DNA from: Alphaproteobacteria bacterium
GTDB taxonomy: Bacteria > Pseudomonadota > Alphaproteobacteria > SHNJ01
Reading direction: 5' to 3'
Assembly: GCA_947456345.1 (NCBI GenBank)
Contig: CANGQU010000042.1
Coordinates: forward strand, 1 to 6,506
Length of the DNA: 6,506 nt
A program made the translations under genes and the position numbers. Below the pieces are notes generated by a model. It worked only from the letters and a program-made list of their open reading frames with translations. It made no database searches and was not told where the DNA came from. Below, piece by piece: positions 1-5,459 of this stretch (the stretch's first letter is position 1; each line of letters starts with the position of its first letter).

Positions 1-34
1 GACTGTGGCCTAACATAGAAACGGGCCGATGGCA

Positions 35-72
35 CCGCAAATTGATTTTTGCGGGCAATTTTTTTGTTTTTT
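35..72 (+). terminator. Intrinsic terminator upstream of greA
   Basis: CCGCAAA (35-41) and TTTGCGG (48-54) form a perfect 7-bp stem around a 6-base loop. They are followed by GGCAA, seven T, a G and six more T, which is the layout of a Rho-independent terminator on the plus strand. It probably ends the transcript of the gene to the left of the window, whose identity cannot be read from the few bases present. Because the T-tract ends only about 15 bases before the greA start codon, it could instead act as a leader attenuator for greA. No convincing promoter is visible between it and greA. Confidence 0.7.
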
Positions 73-87
73 ATCAAGGATTTAGAC

Positions 88-561
88 ATGGAAAAAGTAC
101 CCATGACGCTCGAAGGCTTTACCCGCCTGGAAAAAGAGTTAAAGCACCTGAAATCGGTAGAACGCCCCGCCATTATCGAGGCGATTGCCGAAGCCCGGGC
201 CCACGGCGATTTATCCGAAAATGCCGAATATCATGCTGCTCGCGAACGCCAAAGCTTTGCCGAGGGGCGCATCGCCGAGCTTGAAGACAAACTGAGCCGC
301 GCCGAGATCATCGATGTCTCGAAATTAAGCGGCAAAACCGTAAAATTCGGTGCGTCCGTGGTATTGGCGGACGAGGATTCCGGGGCCGAAGTCAAATATC
401 AAATCGTCGGCGCAGACGAGGCAAATTTGGAACAAGGGCGGATTTCGATTATCTCGCCATTGGGCCGCGCCTTGATCGGCAAAGCGCAGGGCGACAGCGT
501 AGAGGTTACCACCCCGCGCGGCTCGAAATCCTATGAGATTTTAAAGGTGAAGTTTGGTTAG
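88..561 (+). CDS. greA: Transcription elongation factor GreA
   Basis: GreA (157 residues; the family is usually about 158) enters the secondary channel of RNA polymerase and stimulates cleavage of backtracked RNA, rescuing stalled complexes. The N-terminal coiled coil spans roughly residues 8-75. Its tip carries [14 protein letters not shown] (40-53), with Asp41 and Glu44 at the positions of the acidic residues that hold the catalytic metal in E. coli GreA. The C-terminal FKBP-like domain (about 83-157) has the family signature [14 protein letters not shown] (123-136). The ATG at 88 is chosen because AAGGA lies at 76-80 with 7-base spacing and the protein then has the normal N-terminus. An in-frame TTG at 49 would add 13 residues encoded by the terminator T-tract and is unlikely. 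The TAG stop overlaps the first heptad of the downstream repeat element. Confidence 0.97.
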   Translation: MEKVPMTLEGFTRLEKELKHLKSVERPAIIEAIAEARAHGDLSENAEYHAARERQSFAEGRIAELEDKLSRAEIIDVSKLSGKTVKFGASVVLADEDSGAEVKYQIVGADEANLEQGRISIISPLGRALIGKAQGDSVEVTTPRGSKSYEILKVKFG

Positions 562-593
562 AGAGTGGAGAGGCGTAAGGCGAGAGGCGAGAG
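560..593 (+). repeat. Left heptad arm of element 1
   Basis: The arm reads as consecutive 7-base units AGAGAGT, GGAGAGG, CGTAAGG, CGAGAGG and CGAGAG(T). It begins inside the greA stop codon (TAG, 559-561). It pairs with 986-1019 as an almost perfect inverted repeat, so a transcript crossing the element could form a 27-bp duplex enclosing about 390 bases. Confidence 0.85.
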
Positions 594-603
594 TGATATA
601 CAA

Positions 604-981
604 TCACGCTGCCTTTTTACGGGCTCTAAGGCTTTGCCTTAATTTATACAAGATACGCAAAACTTCTTGTAAATTACCAATGACGATGCTGTATTTTTCG
701 TCAGCAAGAAATTTTAGATTTTTTGCAATCAGCAATAAAGTCTCTAACTCCGTCGCTGAGCCTAAGGCGATAGAAACAAAATGAGCGTATTCATTGGTAG
801 ACTCGCGCCCATAACCCTCAGCTATATTCGCTGGAATAGACACCGCGCAACGACGGATTTGATTCGTTAAACCATATATTTCTGATGCTGGGAATTGGGA
901 AGTTGCATCATAAACTTGATTAACCAAAACTATGGCTTTTTGCCATCCAATCAAATCCTTATATCCTTTTGCAGAAGCCAT
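604..981 (-). CDS. Four-helix bundle protein, S23/IVP-like family
   Basis: This 125-residue protein belongs to the four-helix-bundle family whose first members were found encoded in 23S rRNA intervening sequences. Such proteins are small, all-helical and likely oligomeric; their biochemical role is not established. Family hallmarks are visible: a KDLIGWQKA helix near the N-terminus (8-16), the core motif QIRRCAVSIPANIAEGYGR (41-59), and LGSATELETLL (73-83). A basic tail (RARKKAA) follows. Start ATG at 979-981. The only ribosome-binding candidates are GAGG/GAGAG sequences inside the right heptad arm, so the repeat itself probably supplies the initiation signal. It is a distant paralogue of the protein at 2718-3104 (shared QIRR and ANIAEGY core), too divergent to be a recent copy. 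The gene runs head-on into greA. Confidence 0.88.
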   Translation of the reverse strand: MASAKGYKDLIGWQKAIVLVNQVYDATSQFPASEIYGLTNQIRRCAVSIPANIAEGYGRESTNEYAHFVSIALGSATELETLLLIAKNLKFLADEKYSIVIGNLQEVLRILYKLRQSLRARKKAA

Positions 982-985
982 TTTT

Positions 986-1019
986 CTCTCGCCTCTCGCC
1001 TTGCGCCTCTCCCCTTACT
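986..1019 (-). repeat. Right heptad arm of element 1
   Basis: Read on the plus strand the units are CTCTCGC (twice), CTTGCGC, CTCTCCC and CTTACTT, an unbroken 7-base period. It is the inverted partner of 560-593, lies 4 bases upstream of the four-helix-bundle start codon, and runs into the stop codon of the lrp-type gene (complement of 1019-1021). Confidence 0.85.
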
Positions 1020-1513
1020 TACGCCGCGCGCGAAAAATCTTCTTCGTCCACCGGTACGCCGGGTTCATTTTTACCCGTCCGCACGCACAACATCGATTTG
1101 ACGTTGGCAACGCCCGGTGCTGCGGTCAAATGACCGGTTAGAAATTTCTGATAACTGTCCCAGTTATGCGCGACGATTTTCAATAAAAAATCTGTTTCAC
1201 CCGCCATCATATGACATTCCCGGACCATCGGCCAGGTTGCAATCCGCGCCTCGAATGCTTTGAGGTCGTTTTCCGACTGGCTGGCCAAACCCACCAACGC
1301 GAATACGGTCACGCCATAACCCAGCGCTTCGGCCGATAAATCGGCGTGATAAGCCTTGATATAACCGGATTCTTCGAGCGCGCGCACCCGGCGCAAACAG
1401 GGGGGGGCGGAAATGCCAGCGCGCTGCGCCAATTCAACATTGGTCATGCGGCCATCGGCTTGCAAATCGCGTAAAATTTGGCGGTCGATTTTGTCCAGTT
1501 TGATTCTTTTCAT
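1019..1513 (-). CDS. Lrp/AsnC family transcriptional regulator
   Basis: A 164-residue member of the feast/famine (Lrp/AsnC) family, DNA-binding proteins that assemble as dimers to octamers and usually sense amino acids. The N-terminal winged helix-turn-helix starts with the typical LDKIDRQILRDLQADGRMTNVELAQR and continues to ISAPPCLRRVRALEESGYI (about residues 6-52). The C-terminal RAM ligand-binding/oligomerisation domain follows, with GETDFLLKIVA (105-115) and a segment ending near residue 145. The last 18 residues are an acidic tail beyond the usual domain. Start ATG at 1511-1513 with GGGAG (complement of 1522-1526) about 7 bases upstream. It is divergent from trxB, which suggests it may control trxB, itself, or both, but the ligand and targets cannot be read from sequence. 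Its stop codon abuts the arm of element 1. Confidence 0.93.
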   Translation of the reverse strand: MKRIKLDKIDRQILRDLQADGRMTNVELAQRAGISAPPCLRRVRALEESGYIKAYHADLSAEALGYGVTVFALVGLASQSENDLKAFEARIATWPMVRECHMMAGETDFLLKIVAHNWDSYQKFLTGHLTAAPGVANVKSMLCVRTGKNEPGVPVDEEDFSRAA

Positions 1514-1651
1514 ATGCTATGCTCCCATTCCTCGTATGGTATTTTTATTCCGTTTTTGCGGCGCAACAAGCCAGATAGCCGGTTATGCACAAGAATTTTA
1601 GGTAATCTACCCAGGTTTTGAATAGTTGTTACCAGCTTTTAGCAGTTTATC

Positions 1652-1682
1652 TTGAACGCGCAAAGATAAAACATTACATAAT
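1652..1682 (+). promoter_or_regulatory. Weak candidate trxB promoter
   Basis: TTGAAC (1652-1657) resembles a -35 box and CATAAT (1677-1682) a -10 box with five of six consensus bases. The spacing of 19 is long, so the -35 assignment is doubtful. Transcription would start near 1689, giving a leader of about 30 bases that includes the palindrome at 1703-1716. Confidence 0.3.
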
Positions 1683-1701
1683 TACCCAGAAATTTTGCCA
1701 A
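1673..1701 (-). promoter_or_regulatory. Sigma-70-type promoter for the lrp-like gene
   Basis: On the minus strand TTGGCA (complement of 1696-1701) and TGTAAT (complement of 1673-1678) are each one base from consensus and separated by exactly 17 bases. The predicted start near 1666 gives the regulator an untranslated leader of about 150 bases. The -10 box overlaps the candidate trxB -10 box on the other strand, so the two divergent promoters would compete for polymerase. Confidence 0.55.
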
Positions 1702-1702
1702 T

Positions 1703-1716
1703 TTAACCTAGGTTAA
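1703..1716. promoter_or_regulatory. Perfect 14-base palindrome, candidate operator
   Basis: TTAACCTAGGTTAA is identical to its reverse complement. It lies 4 bases before the trxB start codon and just outside the -35 box of the divergent regulator promoter. A bound dimer could therefore affect both genes; it also covers the AGG that is the only Shine-Dalgarno candidate for trxB. Similar half-like sequences, CTACCCAGGTT (about 1608-1618) and TTACCCAG (1682-1689), occur in the same intergenic region. Which protein binds is unknown; the adjacent Lrp-type and LysR-type regulators are the obvious candidates. Confidence 0.45.
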
Positions 1717-1720
1717 CACT

Positions 1721-2668
1721 ATGTCCTCTGTCCCGGCCCACACCAAACACACAAAATTATTAATCATCGGCGGTGGCCCCGCCGGGTACACGGCGGCGAT
1801 TTATGCCGCGCGCGCCGCCATGAAGCCGTTATTGGTCACAGGATTACAGCCAGGCGGGCAATTAATGACCACAACCGAGGTTGAAAATTTTCCCGGCTTT
1901 GCCCACGCCGTCCAAGGCCCTGAATTAATGCAGGCGATGTATGATCAGGCCAAAAATGTCGGCACGGAAATCATAACCGATCATATTAACCGCGTCGATT
2001 TTTCTAAAAAGCCGTTCACGGCGGTGGGGGATGAGCATACCTATACCGCCGACGCAGTGATTATTTGCACCGGCGCCCAGGCGAAGTGGCTGGGATTAGA
2101 ATCCGAGATCAAGTTCCGCGGTTATGGCGTATCGGGTTGTGCGACTTGCGATGGATTTTTCTTTAAGAACAAGGTCGTGGCCGTCATCGGCGGCGGCAAT
2201 TCGGCAATGGAAGAAGCGTTGTATTTAACCCACCACGCACGTGAAGTTATTGTTGTCCATAGGCGCGATCAGTTCCGGGGAGAAAAAATCCTCCAAGAGC
2301 GTATCGCCAAAAACCCCAAAATCCGCGTCATTTGGCATCACGAATTGGCGGAAGTGACCGGCCAAGAAAATCCCAAAGCCGTGCAGGGCATGGTATTGAA
2401 AAATACCCAAACCGGCGCCACGCAAAATGTCGCGGTGGATGGGATTTTTGTCGCCATCGGCCACAGCCCGGCAACCGAGTTGTTCAAGGGCGTTTTGGAT
2501 CTGGACAATGATGGGTATATCAAAACCGCACCGGGCAGCGTTAAAACCAACGTGCCCGGCGTTTTTGCCGCAGGCGATGTGATCGACAAGGTGTATCGTC
2601 AGGCAGTTACGGCCGCTGGCTTGGGTTGTATGGCGGCGTTGGATGTCGAGCGGTATTTGAGTGCGTAG
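1721..2668 (+). CDS. trxB: Thioredoxin reductase (NADPH)
   Basis: TrxB (315 residues, normal for the low-molecular-weight bacterial enzyme) is a cytoplasmic FAD flavoprotein that passes electrons from NADPH to thioredoxin. The FAD dinucleotide-binding motif is IIGGGPAGYTAAIYAARA (15-32). The redox-active pair is Cys140 and Cys143 in GCATCDG (139-145). The NADPH-binding motif is VIGGGNSAMEEA (155-166), followed by HRR (180-182), the basic residues typical of NADPH preference. The C-terminal FAD motif is FAAGDV (282-287), with RQAVTAAGLG after it. All catalytic elements are intact. The ATG at 1721 is kept because the FAD fold starts about 12 residues later, as usual; its Shine-Dalgarno is weak (AGG at 1710-1712). 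The TAG stop lies in the first heptad of element 2. Confidence 0.97.
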   Translation: MSSVPAHTKHTKLLIIGGGPAGYTAAIYAARAAMKPLLVTGLQPGGQLMTTTEVENFPGFAHAVQGPELMQAMYDQAKNVGTEIITDHINRVDFSKKPFTAVGDEHTYTADAVIICTGAQAKWLGLESEIKFRGYGVSGCATCDGFFFKNKVVAVIGGGNSAMEEALYLTHHAREVIVVHRRDQFRGEKILQERIAKNPKIRVIWHHELAEVTGQENPKAVQGMVLKNTQTGATQNVAVDGIFVAIGHSPATELFKGVLDLDNDGYIKTAPGSVKTNVPGVFAAGDVIDKVYRQAVTAAGLGCMAALDVERYLSA

Positions 2669-2714
2669 TACTAAGTTCCAAGTTCAAAGTTCAAAGATCC
2701 AAGATGAAAGATAA
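2666..2714 (+). repeat. Left heptad arm of element 2
   Basis: Seven consecutive 7-base units: TAGTACT (2666), AAGTTCC (2673), AAGTTCA (2680 and 2687), AAGATCC (2694), AAGATGA (2701) and AAGATAA (2708). The first unit provides the trxB TAG stop codon. The last units degrade toward an A-rich stretch just before the four-helix-bundle ATG at 2718, where no strong Shine-Dalgarno is visible. Confidence 0.85.
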
Positions 2715-2717
2715 AAT

Positions 2718-3104
2718 ATGGCGGATTCTGCCAAAATCAAAAAATTAGTTCGTAGCCACAAAGACCTACAATTCTATCAACGCGCATACTCTCTTTCACT
2801 TTTGCTACATAAACTATGTGCCGATTTGCCCAAACACGAGTTGTTTGTCTTGTCCGATCAAATTCGCCGTGCCAGTCGAAGCATTTGCGCCAACATTGCC
2901 GAAGGTTATGCGCGGGGCAAAACGTCCAGCGCAGAATTTAAACGTTTTTTACAAATTGCTTTGGCTTCTTGTACAGAAATGCAAGTATGGTTGGATTATT
3001 GCCGCGATCTAGGGTATGTCCCAGATTCTCAATGTCAGAAAATGCAAGATGAGTATACCGAGATTGCCAATATGATTTTTAGCTTTTGTCAAAAAATTAC
3101 TTAG
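2718..3104 (+). CDS. Four-helix bundle protein, S23/IVP-like family (second copy)
   Basis: This 128-residue paralogue of the protein at 604-981 belongs to the same all-helical family known from 23S rRNA intervening sequences; its function is not established. The N-terminal helix has HKDLQFYQRAYSL (14-26). The core motif DQIRRASRSICANIAEGYARG occupies 47-67 (Ile49, Arg50, Asn59, Glu62 and Gly63 are shared with the first copy). ALASCTEMQVWLD (81-93) replaces LGSATELETLL. Both proteins start M-A and carry a short basic lead-in, but overall similarity is modest. Five cysteines make it unlike the first copy, which has one. The final Thr codon and TAG stop lie inside the right heptad arm. It is co-directional with trxB, so it may be read from the trxB transcript. 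Confidence 0.88.
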   Translation: MADSAKIKKLVRSHKDLQFYQRAYSLSLLLHKLCADLPKHELFVLSDQIRRASRSICANIAEGYARGKTSSAEFKRFLQIALASCTEMQVWLDYCRDLGYVPDSQCQKMQDEYTEIANMIFSFCQKIT

Positions 3105-3130
3105 AACTTGGTACTTAGTACTTGGAACTT
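3096..3130 (-). repeat. Right heptad arm of element 2
   Basis: Five 7-base units on the plus strand: ATTACTT (3096), AGAACTT (3103), GGTACTT (3110), AGTACTT (3117) and GGAACTT (3124). They are the inverted counterparts of the AAGTNCN units at 2666-2693. The arm contains the stop codon of the four-helix-bundle gene and ends 5 bases before the lysR-type start codon, where GGAA (3124-3127) is the only Shine-Dalgarno candidate. Confidence 0.85.
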
Positions 3131-3135
3131 TAAAA

Positions 3136-4050
3136 ATGAGCCAAACATCATTTGATTGGGACCGGCTGCGGATATTTTATATCGTCGCGGAAGCGGGCAG
3201 TTTTACCGAAGCGGGCAAAAAATTGCATTTGTCCCAATCCGCCGTATCGCGGCAAATCGCGGCGCTGGAAGACAGTTTGGGCATCCCCCTCTTCCACCGC
3301 CACGCGCGCGGGTTGGTGATGACCGAGGCTGGCGAAAGCCTGTTCGAAACCGCGCGTGAGTTGTCGGTTAAGTTGCTGGCAGCGGAGGGAAGCATCCGCG
3401 AAAATCAAGGCTCCCCCAAGGGTAAACTGCGTATTTTTGCAACCGTCGGCTTGGGCGGGGTGTGGCTGGCATCGCGCATAGGTCATTTTTGCGAATTATA
3501 CCCGGATATCCAGGTTTCACTGAAAATTGACGACTATGATGTGGATTTAACAAAAGCAGAAGCCGATTGCGGCATTCAAGTTAAAGCACCGAATCAGCCC
3601 GGCGTGATTCAACGCATTATTACCAGCTACACTGTGGGATTATATGCTTCCAAAGAATATCTAAAGAAATATGGCACACCAGAAAATCCGGTGGATCTGG
3701 ATAAGCATCGTATTATCGCCTATGGCAATGCTGGCGATCCCTATGGCGATGTGAATTGGCCGTTAATTTATGGTAGGGAAAATGAAGCGCCACGCACTCC
3801 CGCCATTCGTACCAATAGCGCTTATGCAATGTTGAATGCGGTTATCCATGGCGCGGGAATTACCAGCATTCCCGATTACATGACAGAAGATTATCCGACA
3901 TTGACCAGGCTGTTCCCGGATTTAACGCCAATAAAATTGAATGCGTATTTTGTTTATCCCGAAGCGCTAAAAAATTCAAAAAGAATTGCGATCTTTCGGG
4001 ATTTTGTTGTGGCCGAAGCCAAGAAAACCAAATTCAACTACGTGCCATAA
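3136..4050 (+). CDS. LysR family transcriptional regulator
   Basis: A 304-residue LysR-type regulator of normal length. The N-terminal winged helix-turn-helix covers about residues 7-65, with the family pattern AEAGSFTEAGKKLHLSQSAVSRQIAALE, then LGIPLFHR and LVMTEAGE. A linker helix follows, then a two-lobed periplasmic-binding-like effector domain from about residue 97 (KLRIFATVGLGGVWLA) to the C-terminus, including ASKEYLKKYGTPENP (171-185). The effector is unknown. Position directly downstream of trxB, in the same direction, suggests a redox or thiol-linked role, which is inference only. Start ATG at 3136; the GGAA ahead of it belongs to the right arm of element 2. It ends 17 bases from the convergent gene at 4068. 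Confidence 0.93.
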   Translation: MSQTSFDWDRLRIFYIVAEAGSFTEAGKKLHLSQSAVSRQIAALEDSLGIPLFHRHARGLVMTEAGESLFETARELSVKLLAAEGSIRENQGSPKGKLRIFATVGLGGVWLASRIGHFCELYPDIQVSLKIDDYDVDLTKAEADCGIQVKAPNQPGVIQRIITSYTVGLYASKEYLKKYGTPENPVDLDKHRIIAYGNAGDPYGDVNWPLIYGRENEAPRTPAIRTNSAYAMLNAVIHGAGITSIPDYMTEDYPTLTRLFPDLTPIKLNAYFVYPEALKNSKRIAIFRDFVVAEAKKTKFNYVP

Positions 4051-4056
4051 AATCTA

Positions 4057-4072
4057 TTTAGCTAAATTTAGC
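4057..4072. repeat. Overlapping palindromes between convergent genes
   Basis: TTTAGCTAAA (4057-4066) and GCTAAATTTAGC (4061-4072) are both perfect palindromes and overlap. They lie between the lysR-type stop and the stop codon (4068-4070) of the convergent unknown gene. They could form weak AT-rich hairpins in either transcript, but no clear T-tract follows, so a terminator role is uncertain. Confidence 0.4.
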
Positions 4073-5339
4073 GTGTGTGAGTTCGGCCTGCCCTAGGGAA
4101 GCGTGTCTGGCTTACGGGTTTGCGCTGGGGCAATACTTCGCCTAAACCGACATTCATCAAGTACGCGATCTTTTCCGCTGTTGTCCCTCTGAGTGGTATA
4201 CCCGACAGAGCCGAAACCATAAATAACAACGGTTCGTACTTTGCGACCACACCGGTGGTCATAACCGGATTGATCCTATCCAAGGAATTGAAAAAATCTT
4301 GAGCACTTTTTTTTCCGCCAAACAAAATCCGGTAACCAGCTTCTACATGCGCCGGCGGAACAAAATAAGGTACGGTGGTGTGCGCTTTGGGGTTCGAGGA
4401 AACGCCCTGAACAGTCTGCACTGTAGGCAGCAACGCATCTGGACGGATTTGCGAAAATAGGTGCTGCATCAATCGTTCATCATTAGGTGGTTTGGGCGCG
4501 GTGGGGTCAACACAAATAGCTTTATCGTCGGCTGCCCAACCAACCCGGGCACGAACCGACATATGATCATGCATGAACGCCATAACGGCCAATTGAGCAC
4601 AATAGTAATTGAACGTTGGCGTGCCGGGCCGCAGACCAAGATCGGGGTGCATTACAGCGCCAACATGTGCCAGCGAATTCGCCACTAAACGGGTAAATTC
4701 GGGGAAACCTTCCATTTTAAGAAGGTCGCTCGTAAGCATGACATTACTATCAACACCAGTCACCGACGATGGAAAAATATTCTCTATGACCGATTGCATC
4801 GTCTGTTTAATGTTTGCCGCGGCCGAGGTGATTTTTTTGGCTTTGTCTTGCTGAATAGATACGTCCTTCTGCGTCATAACATGGGACTGCATTGGGCCAA
4901 AATCATCCACTACGACGATCAGTTTTGGTACCGGCACTACCTTGGCGTTTTCCAACGCCACGGTTAGCAATGACAGAACATCAAAAGGCAAAGAACCATC
5001 AGAAATATGCTCGGAGTTACAGATGCCAATGCCGAACATTATCGCAGCATCGGTAGGCGCTAACGTATCACGAAACTGGGGCTTTTTTAAGCGATTCAAA
5101 GTTTCGTTAATACCGGCATACGACAATGAAGGATGCACCAATTCTGTCATGCTCTGATTGCTTGGGGTTTGAACTGAGCACGACATCCGAGCGAAAAGAT
5201 CCGCTAGGTTTGCATTAGGTTTATTCGAACCAGAACTTGCTTTGCCCACAGGATTAACCCCACCTTGGGTTGATAATTGATTCTCCCCCAATTCATGGGT
5301 AGGAGCAAGTTCATGCGCTAGTGATGACTGTATAAACAT
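4068..5339 (-). CDS. Hypothetical protein, unrecognised family
   Basis: I do not recognise this 423-residue protein. Residues 1-65 are polar and low in complexity (Ser, Asn, Gly, Pro-rich, with a short HELAPTHELGEN repeat), probably disordered. Residues 95-230 look like an alternating alpha/beta domain: AAIMFGIGICNSE (98-110), helix FDVLSLLTVALENA (119-132), strand PKLIVVVDDFG (138-148), and a long helix around 166-188. A later helical part includes FNYYCAQLAVMAFMHDH (243-259) and EPLLFMVSALSGIP (369-382). The tail (403-423) is basic. There is no signal peptide and no transmembrane segment. The start is uncertain: ATG at 5339 is preferred over GTG at 5348, and neither has a clear Shine-Dalgarno. 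The strand-helix-strand core faintly recalls class-I-synthetase-like folds such as cyclodipeptide synthases, but this is a guess. The sustained frame and its own strong promoter argue that it is real. Confidence 0.75.
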   Translation of the reverse strand: MFIQSSLAHELAPTHELGENQLSTQGGVNPVGKASSGSNKPNANLADLFARMSCSVQTPSNQSMTELVHPSLSYAGINETLNRLKKPQFRDTLAPTDAAIMFGIGICNSEHISDGSLPFDVLSLLTVALENAKVVPVPKLIVVVDDFGPMQSHVMTQKDVSIQQDKAKKITSAAANIKQTMQSVIENIFPSSVTGVDSNVMLTSDLLKMEGFPEFTRLVANSLAHVGAVMHPDLGLRPGTPTFNYYCAQLAVMAFMHDHMSVRARVGWAADDKAICVDPTAPKPPNDERLMQHLFSQIRPDALLPTVQTVQGVSSNPKAHTTVPYFVPPAHVEAGYRILFGGKKSAQDFFNSLDRINPVMTTGVVAKYEPLLFMVSALSGIPLRGTTAEKIAYLMNVGLGEVLPQRKPVSQTRFPRAGRTHTR

Positions 5340-5392
5340 ATATTTCACAAGTTAAAAAAATGCGAATCCGCTGAAAACTTAAGCAGAAAAAA

Positions 5393-5420
5393 ATTATCCA
5401 TATCCAATCTAACATATCAA
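5393..5420 (-). promoter_or_regulatory. Strong sigma-70-type promoter for the unknown gene
   Basis: On the minus strand TTGATA (complement of 5415-5420) and GATAAT (complement of 5393-5398) each match consensus at five of six positions, separated by 16 bases. Transcription would start near 5386, leaving a leader of about 45 bases to the ATG at 5339. The surroundings (5349-5450) are AT-rich and hold no other gene. Confidence 0.6.
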
Positions 5421-5459
5421 GACATTGGTTAATACATGCAAATTACGCATACCTACCCA

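Larger units (their letters stand above)
560..1019. mobile_element. IVS-like element 1: four-helix-bundle gene in heptad inverted repeats
   Basis: A compact unit of about 460 bases fills the whole gap between the greA and lrp stop codons. It consists of a left arm (560-593), one small minus-strand gene (604-981) and a right arm (986-1019). The arms are inverted copies of each other: 567-593 and 986-1012 match at 26 of 27 positions, with T/C at 576/1003 the only difference. Each arm is a run of 7-base units. Proteins of this family are known from intervening sequences in 23S rRNA genes, where an inverted-repeat stem encloses the gene. The design here is the same but the location is between protein genes. 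Mobility is inferred from architecture and from a second example at 2666-3130; no transposase or clear target-site duplication is visible. Confidence 0.65.
2666..3130. mobile_element. IVS-like element 2: four-helix-bundle gene in heptad inverted repeats
   Basis: The second unit of the same design, about 465 bases, sits between trxB and lysR. It has a left heptad arm (2666-2714), a small plus-strand gene (2718-3104) and a right heptad arm (3096-3130). The arms are inverted: 2666-2684 matches the complement of 3105-3123 at 17 of 19 positions, and AAGTTCCAAGT (2673-2683) matches the complement of 3120-3130 perfectly in another register. The heptads (AAGTTCC type) differ completely from those of element 1 (CGAGAGG type), although the period, the arm arrangement, total length and gene family are the same. 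Mobility is an inference. Confidence 0.62.

Noticed and set aside
49..87. Earlier in-frame TTG start for greA
   Set aside because: It would translate the terminator T-tract into a hydrophobic run absent from GreA proteins, and the good Shine-Dalgarno at 76-80 serves the ATG at 88.
560..593. CRISPR array at the tandem 7-base repeats
   Set aside because: The units are 7 bases with no spacers and form inverted arms around a gene. No cas gene is present.
560..1019. Element 1 as a conventional insertion sequence
   Set aside because: The only gene is a 125-residue four-helix-bundle protein without transposase motifs, and no target-site duplication is evident outside the arms.
895..1141. Plus-strand frames across the end of element 1 and the lrp-type gene
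   Set aside because: They overlap two well-supported minus-strand genes and the repeat arm, and resemble no protein family.
2225..2589. Minus-strand frames inside trxB (2225-2464 and 2338-2589)
   Set aside because: They are shadows of a fully intact trxB frame, with no recognisable domains or initiation signals.
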